This document shows positions 35,127 to 44,761 of a stretch of DNA of 64,000 nucleotides, piece by piece (the stretch's first letter is position 1; every line of letters starts with the position of its first letter). The notes under the pieces are model-generated. The model saw only the letters and a program-made list of their open reading frames with translations. It had not been told where the DNA came from and ran no database searches. The stretch spans positions 868,001 to 932,000 of the forward strand of contig NZ_CP041241.1 in the NCBI RefSeq assembly GCF_013488225.1. Direction: 5' to 3'. This stretch comes from Sinorhizobium mexicanum. GTDB lineage: Bacteria > Pseudomonadota > Alphaproteobacteria > Rhizobiales > Rhizobiaceae. Made by a program: the position numbers and the translations under genes.

Positions 35127-36656
35127 GGCTTCGCTCTGCTCCATCGCCAGTTCTGCCTCGAGGCTTTCGGTATCGCGGAAGATCGTGACAACCGCCAGAA
35201 CGCGTCCGCCGCGCTTGAAGCGCAGGAGGCAATCCCTCGCGGCAACGTCGCCGTCAATCTCGATCGCGTCCCATCCCTCGGCGTGTCCGACATAGTTGAT
35301 CGGAATCTCGTAATGCTGGCTCCAGAAGAACGGCACGTCGGTGAACTTCTTCCGCCGTCCGAGCATGTTGAGCGCAGCGGCAGCACCCTGCCGCTGTGCC
35401 ACCACCCAGTGCTCCACCCGGATGTTCTCACCGCTGTGGGGGTCGGGCCATCGCGCGATATCCCCGGCAGCATATATTCCCGGCACGCTGGTCTCGAGAT
35501 AGGCATCGACCAGAACGCCCCGATCGGTGGCGAGACCGGCTCTCTCGGCGAGATCGACGCGCGGCCGTACCCCGATGCCGGCGACGACCATGTCGGCGGC
35601 GAGCGCACTGCCGCTGCTCAGCATGACCTCGCCCGCGCCGATGCTGGCCGCGGTATCCCCAAGGTGGAAGACGACGCCGTTTTCCTCATGCAGGGCACGG
35701 ATGAAGTCGCCCATCTCAGGGCCTAGCACCCGTTCCATCGGCCGTTCCTCGGGCGCCACCACATGCACTTCGACACCGCGGCTGCGAAGAGAGGCGGCGA
35801 CCTCAAGGCCGATGAAACTGGCGCCGAGCACGACGGCGTGGCGCGCCGCGCCGCTCTGCGCGATGATCCTGCGGCAATCGGCCAGCGAGCGCAGCGTGTG
35901 GACGTGAGGCTGGTCGGCGCCGGGTACCGTCAGTCGCACCGGTTCTGCGCCGGTCGCCAGCAGCAATTTGTCGAAGGCGACCCGTGCCCCGTCGGCGATC
36001 ACGACCTCGCTGGCACGGACATCGATGGCGGCAACCTTGGTTCCGAGGCGCAGGTCGATGCCGTTCCTGGCATAAAAGCCTTCCTTGCGCAGCGGGACCC
36101 AATCTTCGGGAGCCTTGCCGGCGAGGTAGTCCTTCGAAAGGTTGGGGCGATCGACGGGCAGGGCCTCGTCGTCGCTGATCATGACGATGTCGCCCTGATA
36201 TTGTTCACGCCGCAGTCTCTCGGCGGCGGCAAAACCGGCCGCGCCACCGCCGACGATGACGATCCTTTCGGGAGAGGCCCCGGCATCGCTTTCGCGCGCG
36301 GCCGGCGACGGTTTCTTGCGTTTCTCGCCAACAAAAATCCTCTCGCCGCGCTGCTCGACCGACCAGCAGGTGAGCGGAGACAGGGCAGGCGCGCGCAGGG
36401 CCTCTCCGGTGCGCAGGTCGAAGCAGGCGTGATGCCAGGGGCAGCGGACGCTGTCGTCGGCGACGAGGCCGTCGACCAGCGGCCCACCATAATGCGAACA
36501 GGCGGCAGCAACGGCGAATATCTCCGCTCCGCGGCGCACCAGAAGCACGGACTCGCCGTCGCGATGGCCGACCAGCTTGCCGCCATCGGGGAGATCGGCA
36601 AGCGCAATGCCGAGGGCGAGATCGGGTCCGCTTGGCTGTGAATGGTTACCGGCCAT
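35124..36656 (-). CDS. Rieske [2Fe-2S] plus FAD-dependent NAD(P)H reductase fusion (AIF/ferredoxin-reductase-like)
   Basis: 510 residues. Residues ~12-110 are a Rieske ferredoxin domain with both ligand pairs, Cys53-x-His55 and Cys72-x-x-His75 ('CSHYGGPL', 'CPWHHACF'). The rest is a pyridine-nucleotide-disulphide-type reductase: FAD motif 'IVIVGGGAAGFAAAERL' near 130, NAD(P) motif 'VVLGASFIGLEVAASLRSRG' near 270, 'YAAGDIARWPDP' near 390 and the C-terminal reductase domain. It resembles AIFM3-type proteins and electron-supply components of oxygenases. GGGAGGAG precedes the start. It is in the betaine region, where it could feed electrons to a Rieske oxygenase elsewhere; none is in the window. 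Confidence 0.9.
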   Translation of the reverse strand: MAGNHSQPSGPDLALGIALADLPDGGKLVGHRDGESVLLVRRGAEIFAVAAACSHYGGPLVDGLVADDSVRCPWHHACFDLRTGEALRAPALSPLTCWSVEQRGERIFVGEKRKKPSPAARESDAGASPERIVIVGGGAAGFAAAERLRREQYQGDIVMISDDEALPVDRPNLSKDYLAGKAPEDWVPLRKEGFYARNGIDLRLGTKVAAIDVRASEVVIADGARVAFDKLLLATGAEPVRLTVPGADQPHVHTLRSLADCRRIIAQSGAARHAVVLGASFIGLEVAASLRSRGVEVHVVAPEERPMERVLGPEMGDFIRALHEENGVVFHLGDTAASIGAGEVMLSSGSALAADMVVAGIGVRPRVDLAERAGLATDRGVLVDAYLETSVPGIYAAGDIARWPDPHSGENIRVEHWVVAQRQGAAAALNMLGRRKKFTDVPFFWSQHYEIPINYVGHAEGWDAIEIDGDVAARDCLLRFKRGGRVLAVVTIFRDTESLEAELAMEQSEA

Positions 36657-36927
36657 GTTCTCCTCCCTCAAAGGGCAGCTGACGGTATCGCCCATTGCGA
36701 CGCTCGGTTAGCAGGCAGCTTCCCTTGAATTTTCCGCTATTCCGGCTCGCAGGCAAATGAATTCGGCCTGAAGTTGAGTGGAATTTTTGTGATGAAGTCA
36801 GGTGCGTTCGCTCTCGTAGCTCGAATGGACCTCGTCCGAGGGAGCCGTCACTGGCACATCTACCGAAAAGTAGGAGACCTTTCGGATGAGATCGCGCCAA
36901 ACAAAAGCTTAAAGTGATATCTCTAAC

Positions 36928-37122
36928 CTATTGACGTGTTACATCTAAACCGTACTCGAGCCCTCGAGCAAATGGCCCACCGTCTTCAATGGCATACCGG
37001 TAGAGGCCAGCAGTATCTTCATGGACATGTGGGGTCTGCGCCGGATCCCACGTGATGCGGATCGCGCCGACTTCATTGGCAACGCTGATCATGACTCCAA
37101 AGGGGATCCGGTCCGAGGCCAC
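36928..37122 (-). CDS. Small hypothetical protein downstream of the FAD oxidoreductase
   Basis: 64 residues from GTG 37122, with AAAGGGG upstream and only 23 bases after the stop of the FAD oxidoreductase on the same strand. The protein reads evenly ('ISVANEVGAIRITWDPAQTP', 'EDTAGLYRYAIEDGGPFARG') without the Arg/Ser bias of shadow frames. No family recognised. It may be the last gene of the ProW-to-FAD transcript. Confidence 0.45.
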   Translation of the reverse strand: MASDRIPFGVMISVANEVGAIRITWDPAQTPHVHEDTAGLYRYAIEDGGPFARGLEYGLDVTRQ

Positions 37123-37145
37123 GGAACCCCTTTCGCTTCAGCGTC

Positions 37146-38492
37146 CTACTCGTCACCCGCGTTCCACTCGCGAAACGTCAGATTCGCCTTTACGCCAATT
37201 GCTGTGAAGGGTTGAGGCGGAAGGGCCTTCGGCGCCTCGAAGCTCCGGTAGATCTGGGTAAGTTCAGTGCTGTGGCCCAACATCAATTCCGCGGTGGCGA
37301 TGCCTGAAGCCGTTGCCTTCGTGGCGCCGACCCCGTTGCAGCCGCAGGCGGCGAACACGCCACGTTCGATCTCGCCGAATGCCGGCACCGAGTTCCAGGT
37401 CACCGCCATGGCGCCGGCCCACCGGTACTCCATGCTGACATCGTCTAGGCCCGGGAACCGCGCCTTGAACTTGCGATCATGCAGAGCGCCCGCACGCCTG
37501 AGTGCGCCTTCACTGACGATCTGAGCCGCGTGGTATGTGTAGCGGGAGCGAATGAGAATACGATCGCCCCGCTGCCCGGGAACGCGACGAACCGTGGTGC
37601 CCATTGGCAGGGCAGGGGTGGCAGCCCACTTCCTCTCGCCGGGCAGGCGGCCGGGGTCGAACTCTCGGCTCATCGACGCATAGGTGAATATGTGCAAGAG
37701 ACGGCCTTTGAAGAAGCCGAAGCTCTCGGCGTGTCCGTTGTTGGCCAGGACGATCCTGTCGGTGCTGATCGAGCCCGCAGGGGTCTTGACGAGCCATCCT
37801 TGTCCGGTGCTCTCAAACGCCACTGCCGGAGTCTTCTCGTACACCGTGACAGGCTGCGTCAAGCAATCCGCCATACCTCGAATGTATGCAGCAGGCTGCA
37901 CGATGACGGTGCCGGGCGTGAAGAGCGCGGACGTATAGGAACGGCTGCCGGTTATCGCGGCAATCTCCTGTGCATCGAGGAGCCTATGTTCTTCGCCAAG
38001 CTTTTCTAGCTGTCCGGCATAGCCGACGAGGTGGCGATCACCCTCCTTGCTGATCGCCACGCTGTATCGGCCACAAGGGTCGAAAATCTCCCCGCCCCAT
38101 CCTTGTTCCTCGGCCATCCCCTTAGCCAACGCAATGGCACTGCGACTGATAAAGATCGCCTGCTTGCTCTTGCTTGCCGAGTCGCCGCCGTAGTCGTCGG
38201 ATGAGACCTCATGCGGCAAGTCGATGATGAAGCCGGAGTTACGTCCGGCAGCGCCTTCGCCGACAACGCCTGCCTCCAGAACCGCGACCCGGATATTGGG
38301 GTCGAGCTGGGAGACCCGCCTTGCTGCAGACAGCCCGGCAAAACCCGCGCCGATAATGACGACGTCGGTCGCAATAGACCCTTCAAGTCGAGGTCTTTCG
38401 ACGCGAGCCGGAAGCATCGCAACCCAGCCCGAAACGCCCGTGTGCTTCGGGAGTCTCGAGGCAACGAACACTTTCTTTGAATTCCCGCTCAC
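37146..38492 (-). CDS. FAD-dependent amino-acid/amine oxidoreductase (DAO/DadA family)
   Basis: 448 residues. After a ~40-residue N-terminal extension comes the FAD motif 'DVVIIGAGFAGLSAARR' and 'LEAGVVGEGAAGRNSGF', the RNSG motif typical of gamma-glutamylputrescine and N-methyl amino-acid oxidases. The C-terminal part has 'YRWAGAMAVTWNSVPAFGEI' and 'VFAACGCNGVGATKATASG', which close the flavin site. It probably oxidises a secondary or tertiary amine such as an N-methylated amino acid. The GTG start overlaps the stop of the DapA-family gene (GTGA), so the two are co-translated. Confidence 0.9.
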   Translation of the reverse strand: MSGNSKKVFVASRLPKHTGVSGWVAMLPARVERPRLEGSIATDVVIIGAGFAGLSAARRVSQLDPNIRVAVLEAGVVGEGAAGRNSGFIIDLPHEVSSDDYGGDSASKSKQAIFISRSAIALAKGMAEEQGWGGEIFDPCGRYSVAISKEGDRHLVGYAGQLEKLGEEHRLLDAQEIAAITGSRSYTSALFTPGTVIVQPAAYIRGMADCLTQPVTVYEKTPAVAFESTGQGWLVKTPAGSISTDRIVLANNGHAESFGFFKGRLLHIFTYASMSREFDPGRLPGERKWAATPALPMGTTVRRVPGQRGDRILIRSRYTYHAAQIVSEGALRRAGALHDRKFKARFPGLDDVSMEYRWAGAMAVTWNSVPAFGEIERGVFAACGCNGVGATKATASGIATAELMLGHSTELTQIYRSFEAPKALPPQPFTAIGVKANLTFREWNAGDE

Positions 38493-39382
38493 AATGATCT
38501 CGCTTCCGGGCTGGCGAGGTCCCCGAGGGCTGCCCGCAATGCTTCAATCCGGTCCCCCGACAAGCCCCTCAAAGGCTTGCGAGGGCTGCCCGCGCCGTAG
38601 CCCGTCAGTTCGGCTGCCGCGTAGACCGATTGCACGTAGTCGCCTTCCCATAGCAGGGACATGACCGGCTCGAGCGCGGACCAGATTTCGCGTGCGTCTT
38701 CCCACTTTTGGGCCGAAGCCGCCGCCGCCAGGGCAACGCACGTTCGCGGGGCGAAGTTCGCGCCACCCCAGATGAGGCCGCTGCAGCCCGCGTAGAGCGC
38801 GTAAGGCACGAGGTGGTCAGCGCCGTTCATGACGGGAAGACCCGTGCGTATGAGCGACGCCTGTTTGCCGAGATCGCCGCTACTATCTTTCACGGTGCAG
38901 AAGCCGGGGATGGCGCAGAGCTCCCTCAGAAGCGACGGGGTGACCGCGACGCCGACGGCTTGCGGCACGTTGTAGCCGATGATGGGGAGACCCGCTTTCG
39001 CGACCTCCGCATAGAAATCGATGATGCCCTGATCGTCCGTAGGCCCCTCGAAGAACGGCGGCAGGACCATGACCCCATCCGCGCCGCAACCGGCCGCGTG
39101 CCGGGTACGCTCCACAACCTCGTCGGTGAGGAGCGCGGAAGTCTGGGCTATGACCTTCGCACGCCCGTTGATGATTTTTGCACCGCGCTCAACGAGTTGC
39201 CTGGATTCTTCCTTGGACAGGTAAACATGCATGCCGGTTCCGGAACTGAGGACAAAGCCGGGGACGCCGGCAGCCAGATACCGCTCGATGTTTTCTTCCA
39301 GCCGGAGAAAATCAATGCGCCCTTCCGCGTCGAAAGGCGTAGTGATTGCGAGGTTCAGGCCAGGGAAGGGGAAGTTCGTCAT
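38489..39382 (-). CDS. DapA/NanA-family lyase or dehydratase
   Basis: 297 residues, class I aldolase fold. Schiff-base Lys165 in 'CTVKDSSGD' and the Tyr137 of 'GYNVP' are present. The 'GTTGE' of true DapA is replaced by 'SGTGMHVYLS', so it is probably not the lysine-pathway enzyme but a lyase, dehydratase or deaminase on another keto acid. ATG 39382 has GGAG eight bases upstream; the frame extends to 39484. Coupled to the FAD oxidoreductase downstream and 240 bases after the ProV gene. In this context it may process the product of amine oxidation. Confidence 0.88.
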   Translation of the reverse strand: MTNFPFPGLNLAITTPFDAEGRIDFLRLEENIERYLAAGVPGFVLSSGTGMHVYLSKEESRQLVERGAKIINGRAKVIAQTSALLTDEVVERTRHAAGCGADGVMVLPPFFEGPTDDQGIIDFYAEVAKAGLPIIGYNVPQAVGVAVTPSLLRELCAIPGFCTVKDSSGDLGKQASLIRTGLPVMNGADHLVPYALYAGCSGLIWGGANFAPRTCVALAAAASAQKWEDAREIWSALEPVMSLLWEGDYVQSVYAAAELTGYGAGSPRKPLRGLSGDRIEALRAALGDLASPEARSL

Positions 39383-39622
39383 CTCGGAGCTCCGCAGTTT
39401 CGGCGTCGGAAAGGTCCAGCCAGGTTGTGATATGTTGGGTACTTCGATCACGCGTCGTCCCCCAGAGCAGACCGTTGCCTTCAAAGCCTGGAAGCGGCTT
39501 CCGGCTAGCTTGATCTGGAGAAGATGCTGGCAATGATGCCGTCATTGCCAGCGAGGTACCTGCCGGGGGAGTGACCCAACAAGTTGGAGAATGGCTCATG
39601 TGCAGCGTGTAGTTCGCTACGT

Positions 39623-40648
39623 TCACCCGCTGACCGCATTTAGGAGATCGTATCGTGAAATTACGCCGACGGGTCGTTTGCCATCGGAGACCGTGATGAC
39701 TCCATCGTGTTCTTTCGCGACCTGCAGGAGCTTTGACAGTTTGTCTGTCGCAAGCACGGAGGGACCGGAGACAGCTGAGGTCTGTCCGGCGGCAAGGGGT
39801 TGCATCACTTTCCCGGCGGAAATCAGCTCCAATCGGGAGATTCCCTTCACAAAATCGGCGACGTAATCGTCGACGGGTTCGGTCACGATTTGCTCGGCGG
39901 TTCCCACCTGCACGAACCGACCATCTTTCATGATGGCGATATGCGTTCCCAATCGGATTGCCTCGTCAAGGTCATGCGTGATGAAGACCGTCGTCTTCTT
40001 GAGTACTTTCGAGAGGTCGAGAAATTGCTCCTGAAGCTGCCGCCTGATGAGAGGGTCGAGCGCCGAGAATGGTTCATCCATGAGAAGTATCTCGGGATCG
40101 GCAGCCATCGCACGGGCCAGTCCCACCCTCTGCTTCATTCCGCCAGAAAGCTCATCGGGGTAACGGTCACCCCAGCCGTCCAGGCTCACCATACGGAGCT
40201 TTTCGGCCGCGATATCATGGCGATCAGCGACCGCCATCCCGCGCAGTTCGAGGCTCAGTGCGACATTGTCGATGACGGTCCGGTGCGGCAGCAGAGCCAT
40301 ATTCTGAAACACCATACCAACGCTTTGGGAGCGCAACTGTCTCAGTTGCGGGCCTTGCAGAGCATTGACGTCCTGGTTGGCGACGCGGATTACGCCCGCT
40401 GTCGGTTCGACAAGTCTGTTGATATGACGAACAAGCGTAGACTTTCCGGATCCGGAAAGGCCCATGATACAGAAGATCTCCCCCTGTCCGACGGTGAACG
40501 AGACGTCTGCAACGCCGACGACGCAGCGATATTGTTCGAGGATTTCCTTCTTGCTCAAGCCGCGTTCGGTGACCGCCAGTTGCGCCTCTTTCGATTTATC
40601 ACCGAAAATCTTCCATACGTTCCTGCATTCGATGACGGGCTCAGTCAT
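39623..40648 (-). CDS. Glycine betaine/proline-type ABC transporter ATP-binding protein (ProV/HutV family)
   Basis: 341 residues. The N-terminus 'IECRNVWKIFGDKSKEAQLA' and the ~50 residues before the Walker A are typical of ProV/OpuAA. Walker A 'GLSGSGKST', Q loop 'MVFQNMALLPHRTVI', signature 'LSGGMKQRV', Walker B 'ILLMDEPFSALD'. A single CBS-like module at the C-terminus ('HDGVITVSDGKRPVGVISRY') is shorter than the CBS pair of E. coli ProV, which suggests little or no osmotic gating and rather a catabolic importer like HutV. Ten bases after the permease gene. Confidence 0.92.
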   Translation of the reverse strand: MTEPVIECRNVWKIFGDKSKEAQLAVTERGLSKKEILEQYRCVVGVADVSFTVGQGEIFCIMGLSGSGKSTLVRHINRLVEPTAGVIRVANQDVNALQGPQLRQLRSQSVGMVFQNMALLPHRTVIDNVALSLELRGMAVADRHDIAAEKLRMVSLDGWGDRYPDELSGGMKQRVGLARAMAADPEILLMDEPFSALDPLIRRQLQEQFLDLSKVLKKTTVFITHDLDEAIRLGTHIAIMKDGRFVQVGTAEQIVTEPVDDYVADFVKGISRLELISAGKVMQPLAAGQTSAVSGPSVLATDKLSKLLQVAKEHDGVITVSDGKRPVGVISRYDLLNAVSG

Positions 40649-40658
40649 GCCAGACTCC

Positions 40659-41621
40659 TCAGTTCTTGATGGCCGACGACGGCAATTGTTGTGCCGTATC
40701 CGTTCGGGACGTTCTGGCTACCGAGCGCACGAGCCCGATGGGCCCCCTGCTGAGCCATTCGCCTTTCTTCTGCGGCTTGGCGAGCGCCTGTGTCAGGCGG
40801 TCCAACACGATCGCGAGGGCGACGATCCCGACGCCGCCGACAGTCGCGATGCCGATGTCGAGCCGACCGATGCCGCGAAGCACCATTTGCCCAAGCCCGC
40901 CGACAGCGATCATTGAAGCGATCACCACCATCGAAAGGGACATCATGAGGGTCTGGTTGACGCCCGCCATGATGGTGGGCATGGCCAGGGGCAACTGCGC
41001 CTTCCACAAGAGCTGGGATTCCGTGGCCCCGAAGGCGCGCATTGCCTCGACCACGTCTCCCGGGACCTGCTTCATTCCGAGATATGTCAGGCGGATCACA
41101 GGTGCGATGGCGAAAATGACGGTAACGATAACGCCGGGCACATTGCCGATGCCGAACAGCATCACGACCGGGACCAGGTAGACGAAGGCCGGAATGGTCT
41201 GCATACCGTCGAGGAGTGGCCGCAGGATCGCGTAAAGGACGTCCGACCTTGAGGCCCATATGCCGAGCGGGATCCCCAATGCGAGCGAGAAAATCAGTGA
41301 CGTCAGTACGATAGCCAAAGTGAGCATCGTCTCCGGCCACACGCCAATGAAGCCTACAAAGAACAAGATGGCGGCAAGTCCGAGGGCGAGCCGGACCCCG
41401 GCTATCTGCCAAGCCACGAGCGCAACAATCAAGATCACCACCATCGGAGGCACGGCCCCCAAAGCGGCAGTGAAGGACAGCAACATTGAATCGACTGGTG
41501 CCTTCACAGCCTGGAAAAACGGGCGGTAGTTGTCGACGGCCCATCGCAGGCCGTCGGTCATCCAATCCGCAAGCGGAAGCTTTCCACACGCGAAGGGATC
41601 GAGAATTCCGCATTCTGCCAT
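40659..41621 (-). CDS. Glycine betaine/proline-type ABC transporter permease (ProW/HutW family)
   Basis: 320-residue inner-membrane subunit. It begins with the amphipathic N-terminal tail of ProW proteins ('LPLADWMTDGLRWAVDNYRP') and has six to seven hydrophobic segments. The EAA loop is 'VVEAMRAFGATESQLLWKAQ'. GAGGGAACC precedes the ATG. The gene order W-V without X is unusual; the only ProX-like gene is 4.5 kb away on the other strand and is interrupted. Confidence 0.92.
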   Translation of the reverse strand: MAECGILDPFACGKLPLADWMTDGLRWAVDNYRPFFQAVKAPVDSMLLSFTAALGAVPPMVVILIVALVAWQIAGVRLALGLAAILFFVGFIGVWPETMLTLAIVLTSLIFSLALGIPLGIWASRSDVLYAILRPLLDGMQTIPAFVYLVPVVMLFGIGNVPGVIVTVIFAIAPVIRLTYLGMKQVPGDVVEAMRAFGATESQLLWKAQLPLAMPTIMAGVNQTLMMSLSMVVIASMIAVGGLGQMVLRGIGRLDIGIATVGGVGIVALAIVLDRLTQALAKPQKKGEWLSRGPIGLVRSVARTSRTDTAQQLPSSAIKN

Positions 41622-42049
41622 CGGTTCCCTCGTTTGTTAGTTTTTGCTTATGGTCCTGAATATCACAGCGAAACCACGTTACCTGGCGCAAAAAAGTAGC
41701 GTCCCAGGTGACTTAATTTCGGCTGCCATCGCGCGATGGCGGCGCTTTAAGTTCGGACCGTCGAGTGAAGATGGAGGACTTAGATGAGGCTGACCGCAGT
41801 CAACATCACAACATGACACTTGCGGGTGCTCGACTCTCTTCACGTCGTTGGCGTCTCGGCATCGAGGACCGTCCGAGATTTTTGCGATGCCGGCGGTGCG
41901 ACCGTCGCTCCGACCAGGTTCGAGGGAACGTGGATCGCCGCGCCTACATCGACGGCAACGATGACAACAAAATCCGGTCCACATGAAGGGTGTATCAAGG
42001 TGCCAATCGGTCGAGCCTAAGAGCCACTTCTGACGTGTCGAAGCTTGGC
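41622..42049. other. Intergenic region between ProW and LysR genes
   Basis: About 430 bases. It must hold the promoter of the ProW-ProV-DapA-FAD transcript. A minus-strand frame reading 'DFVVIVAVDVGAAIHVPSNL' near 41900-41980 is coding-like over ~45 codons but has no ATG or clear ribosome site and may be a remnant. No LysR T-N11-A site was singled out. Confidence 0.4.
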
Positions 42050-43000
42050 TCACCAACCCTGTCGTTTGGCCGGCGCCATTTCGTCGGGCGCGATCTTACG
42101 TTCCTGCGCGGCCATCTCACCGAGCCAATCCCGAAGAACACAAGCCGCGGCCGATAGCTCGCGGTTGTTGTTCGCCGTCAGGTAGTACGCACCTGGTGCC
42201 GGGATCACCAACTCCGTGAGCCTTACCAGCTTCCCCTCGTCAATGAGGTGGCGGACCAGACGATCCCAACCTACAGCGACGCCTTGGTCTGCCATGGCAG
42301 CCTGCACCGCGACGCTGAATTTGCTGAACCTGCGACCGCTGCTCAGAGCATGTGGAATCCCAGCACGCAACAGCACCTCTTCCCATCCCGCCCAATCCGG
42401 ATCAACCCAATCCACATGCAAATGGGGCAGTTCCCCGAGCTCTACGGCGGTCACGCCCTCATGTTCCGCCGCAAATCCCGGCCCGCAGACCGGGTAAATC
42501 ACATCGTCGAACAGAAGCTCGGCCGTCTCGTCAAGCCATGCACCGAAACCGTAGCGTATCCGCAGTTCCACCTCGGCGCGCCGATAATCCTTGGAATTGT
42601 CGGAAATCAGATGGTCGACAGCAATGTCCGGGTATCGCCGCCAGAAGTCGGGCATTCTCGGGATCAGCCACATGGTCGCGAACGCATCGCTGCAGGCAAT
42701 CGTTACATTGCGGACCTGGTCGCCGCGTTTGATGGCGCGTACGACGTCCGATGCTTTGGAGAAACCGCTCGCCAAAACACTGTAGAGCTCTTCCCCTGCC
42801 GGGGTGAGCGCGACGCCCTTTGCGTTCCGCGCGAACAAAGGCACGCCAACCTCTTCTTCGATCGCCTTCACCTGCCTGCTGATCGCGCCAGGCGTCACGT
42901 TCAATTCGCTTGCGGCCAGCTTGAAACTTAAATGGCGCGCCGACGCCTCGAAGACGGCAAGCGTTGTTAGTGACGGCAGGTCGTAGAACCTACGAACCAT
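42050..43000 (-). CDS. LysR-family transcriptional regulator (GcvA-like)
   Basis: 316 residues. N-terminal LysR helix-turn-helix: 'LPSLTTLAVFEASARHLSFK' and 'AASELNVTPGAISRQVKAIE', the GcvA subgroup opening. The effector domain follows (~95-295), e.g. 'VTIACSDAFATMWLIPRMPD'. ATG 43000 has GGGAG nine bases upstream; the open frame to 43075 is less likely. It is divergent from the MttB-family gene (165 bases between starts), the usual arrangement for regulator and target, so it probably controls MttB and perhaps the ProW operon. Confidence 0.9.
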   Translation of the reverse strand: MVRRFYDLPSLTTLAVFEASARHLSFKLAASELNVTPGAISRQVKAIEEEVGVPLFARNAKGVALTPAGEELYSVLASGFSKASDVVRAIKRGDQVRNVTIACSDAFATMWLIPRMPDFWRRYPDIAVDHLISDNSKDYRRAEVELRIRYGFGAWLDETAELLFDDVIYPVCGPGFAAEHEGVTAVELGELPHLHVDWVDPDWAGWEEVLLRAGIPHALSSGRRFSKFSVAVQAAMADQGVAVGWDRLVRHLIDEGKLVRLTELVIPAPGAYYLTANNNRELSAAACVLRDWLGEMAAQERKIAPDEMAPAKRQGW

Positions 43001-43165
43001 TTTGGCCCAACTCCCGGATCGGCAGGAACGCCGCACGCTAGCATAATAGTCAACTGCCGCGTGAGACTTTTGCATTTGGTTATTCCAGACCGCTCGGTCA
43101 TTAGTCTAGTCCGTGCGCGACGTCGACCTTTCCGCACATCACACATTGCAGGGAGAACAGGCGCT

Positions 43166-44716
43166 ATGAACGTGCAAGCGAACGCGGCAAGAAGGGGCGG
43201 TCGAGACGCCCGTCGTGTACTTCGGACCACCCCGAAATTCCAGATGTTGCCAACCCTGAAACGTGGGCTTCCCGATATGGCGCCCATGAACGAGGAGCAG
43301 ATCCAGCGCATTCACAACGCGTCCATGGACATCCTCGAGGAAATCGGCGTCGTATTCCGCGATCCGATCGCGCTGGAGGACTGGAAGCGCGCCGGCGCGG
43401 ACGTCCGTGGCGAGCGCGTCCATCTGGACCGGGCGCTCGTGATGGATCTCATCAAAACGATCCCGCCGGAGATCAAATATCATGCCCGCAACCCCGACAA
43501 CAACGTTGAACTGGGAGGCAAGGAGTCGATCTTTGTACCAATGACAGGCGCGCCGTATATGCGGGACCTCGACGATGTCCGCCGCGGGCCGACGATCGCC
43601 GACCTCGGCACCTTCCACAAGCTGGCGCACATGATGCCGGCGCTGCACTCGTCCGCACATCACATTGTCGAGCCGATGGACATCGTGGTGGCTCACCGCC
43701 ATCTTCACATCACCTATTCATCGATGAAGTACTCGGACAAGATGTTCATGGGGATGACGACGTCGCCCAAGAATGCCGAGGACGTGCTCGACATGTGCGC
43801 CATCCTGTTCGGCGCGGACTTCCTGGAAACGCATGCCGTCGCCACCGGCAACTGCAACGGCAACTCTCCGCTGGTGTGGGACCAGACCATGCTGGGAGCC
43901 ATGCGCGCGTTCAATCGCCGCAACCAGCCGGTTCTCTGCTCTCCGTTCGTCTTGGGTGGCGCAAACACGCCTGCGTCCACGGCCGCCGCCGTCGCGCAGC
44001 TCAACGCTGAAGCCCTGTCCGCGCTCGCATATACCCAAGTCGTGCGCCGCGGCTGCCCCGCGATCTATGGGCACTACTTGTCGACCGTTTCGATGCAGTC
44101 GGGTGCCCCTATGGCCGGAACGCCAGAGATTTCTCTCATGAACTTCATGATTGGCCAGATGGCCCGGCACTACAACGTTCCCTGGCGAACTTCGAACCTG
44201 CTTGGCGGCGCGAAAATGTTCGACGCGCAGTCGGGTTATGAAAGTGCCATGACGATGATGGCCGTCCTGATGTCCGGGGCGAACTACATCTGGCATTCGG
44301 CTGGATGGAACGAGGCCGGAATGCACTGCTCCATCGCAAAATTCATGGTGGACTCGGAAGTTTGCGCGATGGGCTACCGCATGGCCGAAGGCATCAAGTG
44401 GGATGACTTCGATGAAGCGCTCGCCGCCATTCGTGATGTCGGTCCCGGCGGCCATTACCTCGGTCATCCGCACACCCAGGCGAACTTCGAAAAAGCGTTC
44501 TTCATCCCGAAGCTCTTCGACAACAACTCGATCGAACAGTGGATCGCCGACGGCTCCAAGGACATTAAGCAACGCGCACTTGAGCAGGCCCGCTATCTGC
44601 TATCCGAGTACCAGGAACCCAAGCTCGATCAAGCTGTCGACGAAGAGCTGCGCGCCTACATCGAACGCCGGAGTCGCGAGATCCCCGCTGTCGACGCGCT
44701 GAATGAGGATCACTGA
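43166..44716 (+). CDS. MttB-family (trimethylamine methyltransferase-like) methyltransferase, non-pyrrolysine
   Basis: 516 residues. MttB superfamily signs: 'NEEQIQRIHNASMDILEEIG', 'RVHLDRALVMDLIKTIPPEI', 'PMTGAPYMRDLDDVRRGP', 'ATGNCNGNSPLVWDQTMLGA', 'PFVLGGANTPASTAAAVAQL', 'PWRTSNLLGGAKMFDAQSGY' and 'IWHSAGWNEAGMHCSIAKFM'. No in-frame TAG occurs, so it lacks pyrrolysine and belongs with the MtgB-like branch that demethylates quaternary amines such as glycine or proline betaine in a corrinoid-dependent way. No corrinoid protein (MtgC/MttC) or activase is in the window. ATG 43166 has GGGAG ten bases upstream; the open frame to 43061 overlaps the LysR promoter region. Confidence 0.9.
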   Translation: MNVQANAARRGGRDARRVLRTTPKFQMLPTLKRGLPDMAPMNEEQIQRIHNASMDILEEIGVVFRDPIALEDWKRAGADVRGERVHLDRALVMDLIKTIPPEIKYHARNPDNNVELGGKESIFVPMTGAPYMRDLDDVRRGPTIADLGTFHKLAHMMPALHSSAHHIVEPMDIVVAHRHLHITYSSMKYSDKMFMGMTTSPKNAEDVLDMCAILFGADFLETHAVATGNCNGNSPLVWDQTMLGAMRAFNRRNQPVLCSPFVLGGANTPASTAAAVAQLNAEALSALAYTQVVRRGCPAIYGHYLSTVSMQSGAPMAGTPEISLMNFMIGQMARHYNVPWRTSNLLGGAKMFDAQSGYESAMTMMAVLMSGANYIWHSAGWNEAGMHCSIAKFMVDSEVCAMGYRMAEGIKWDDFDEALAAIRDVGPGGHYLGHPHTQANFEKAFFIPKLFDNNSIEQWIADGSKDIKQRALEQARYLLSEYQEPKLDQAVDEELRAYIERRSREIPAVDALNEDH

Positions 44717-44761
44717 AGCGTCGCCCAAACCCCTGCTGCGCTGTGACTGGTGAGGAGAGAA

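Noticed and set aside
43166..44716. Pyrrolysine-containing MttB
   Set aside because: The frame contains no in-frame TAG codon, so no pyrrolysine is needed.
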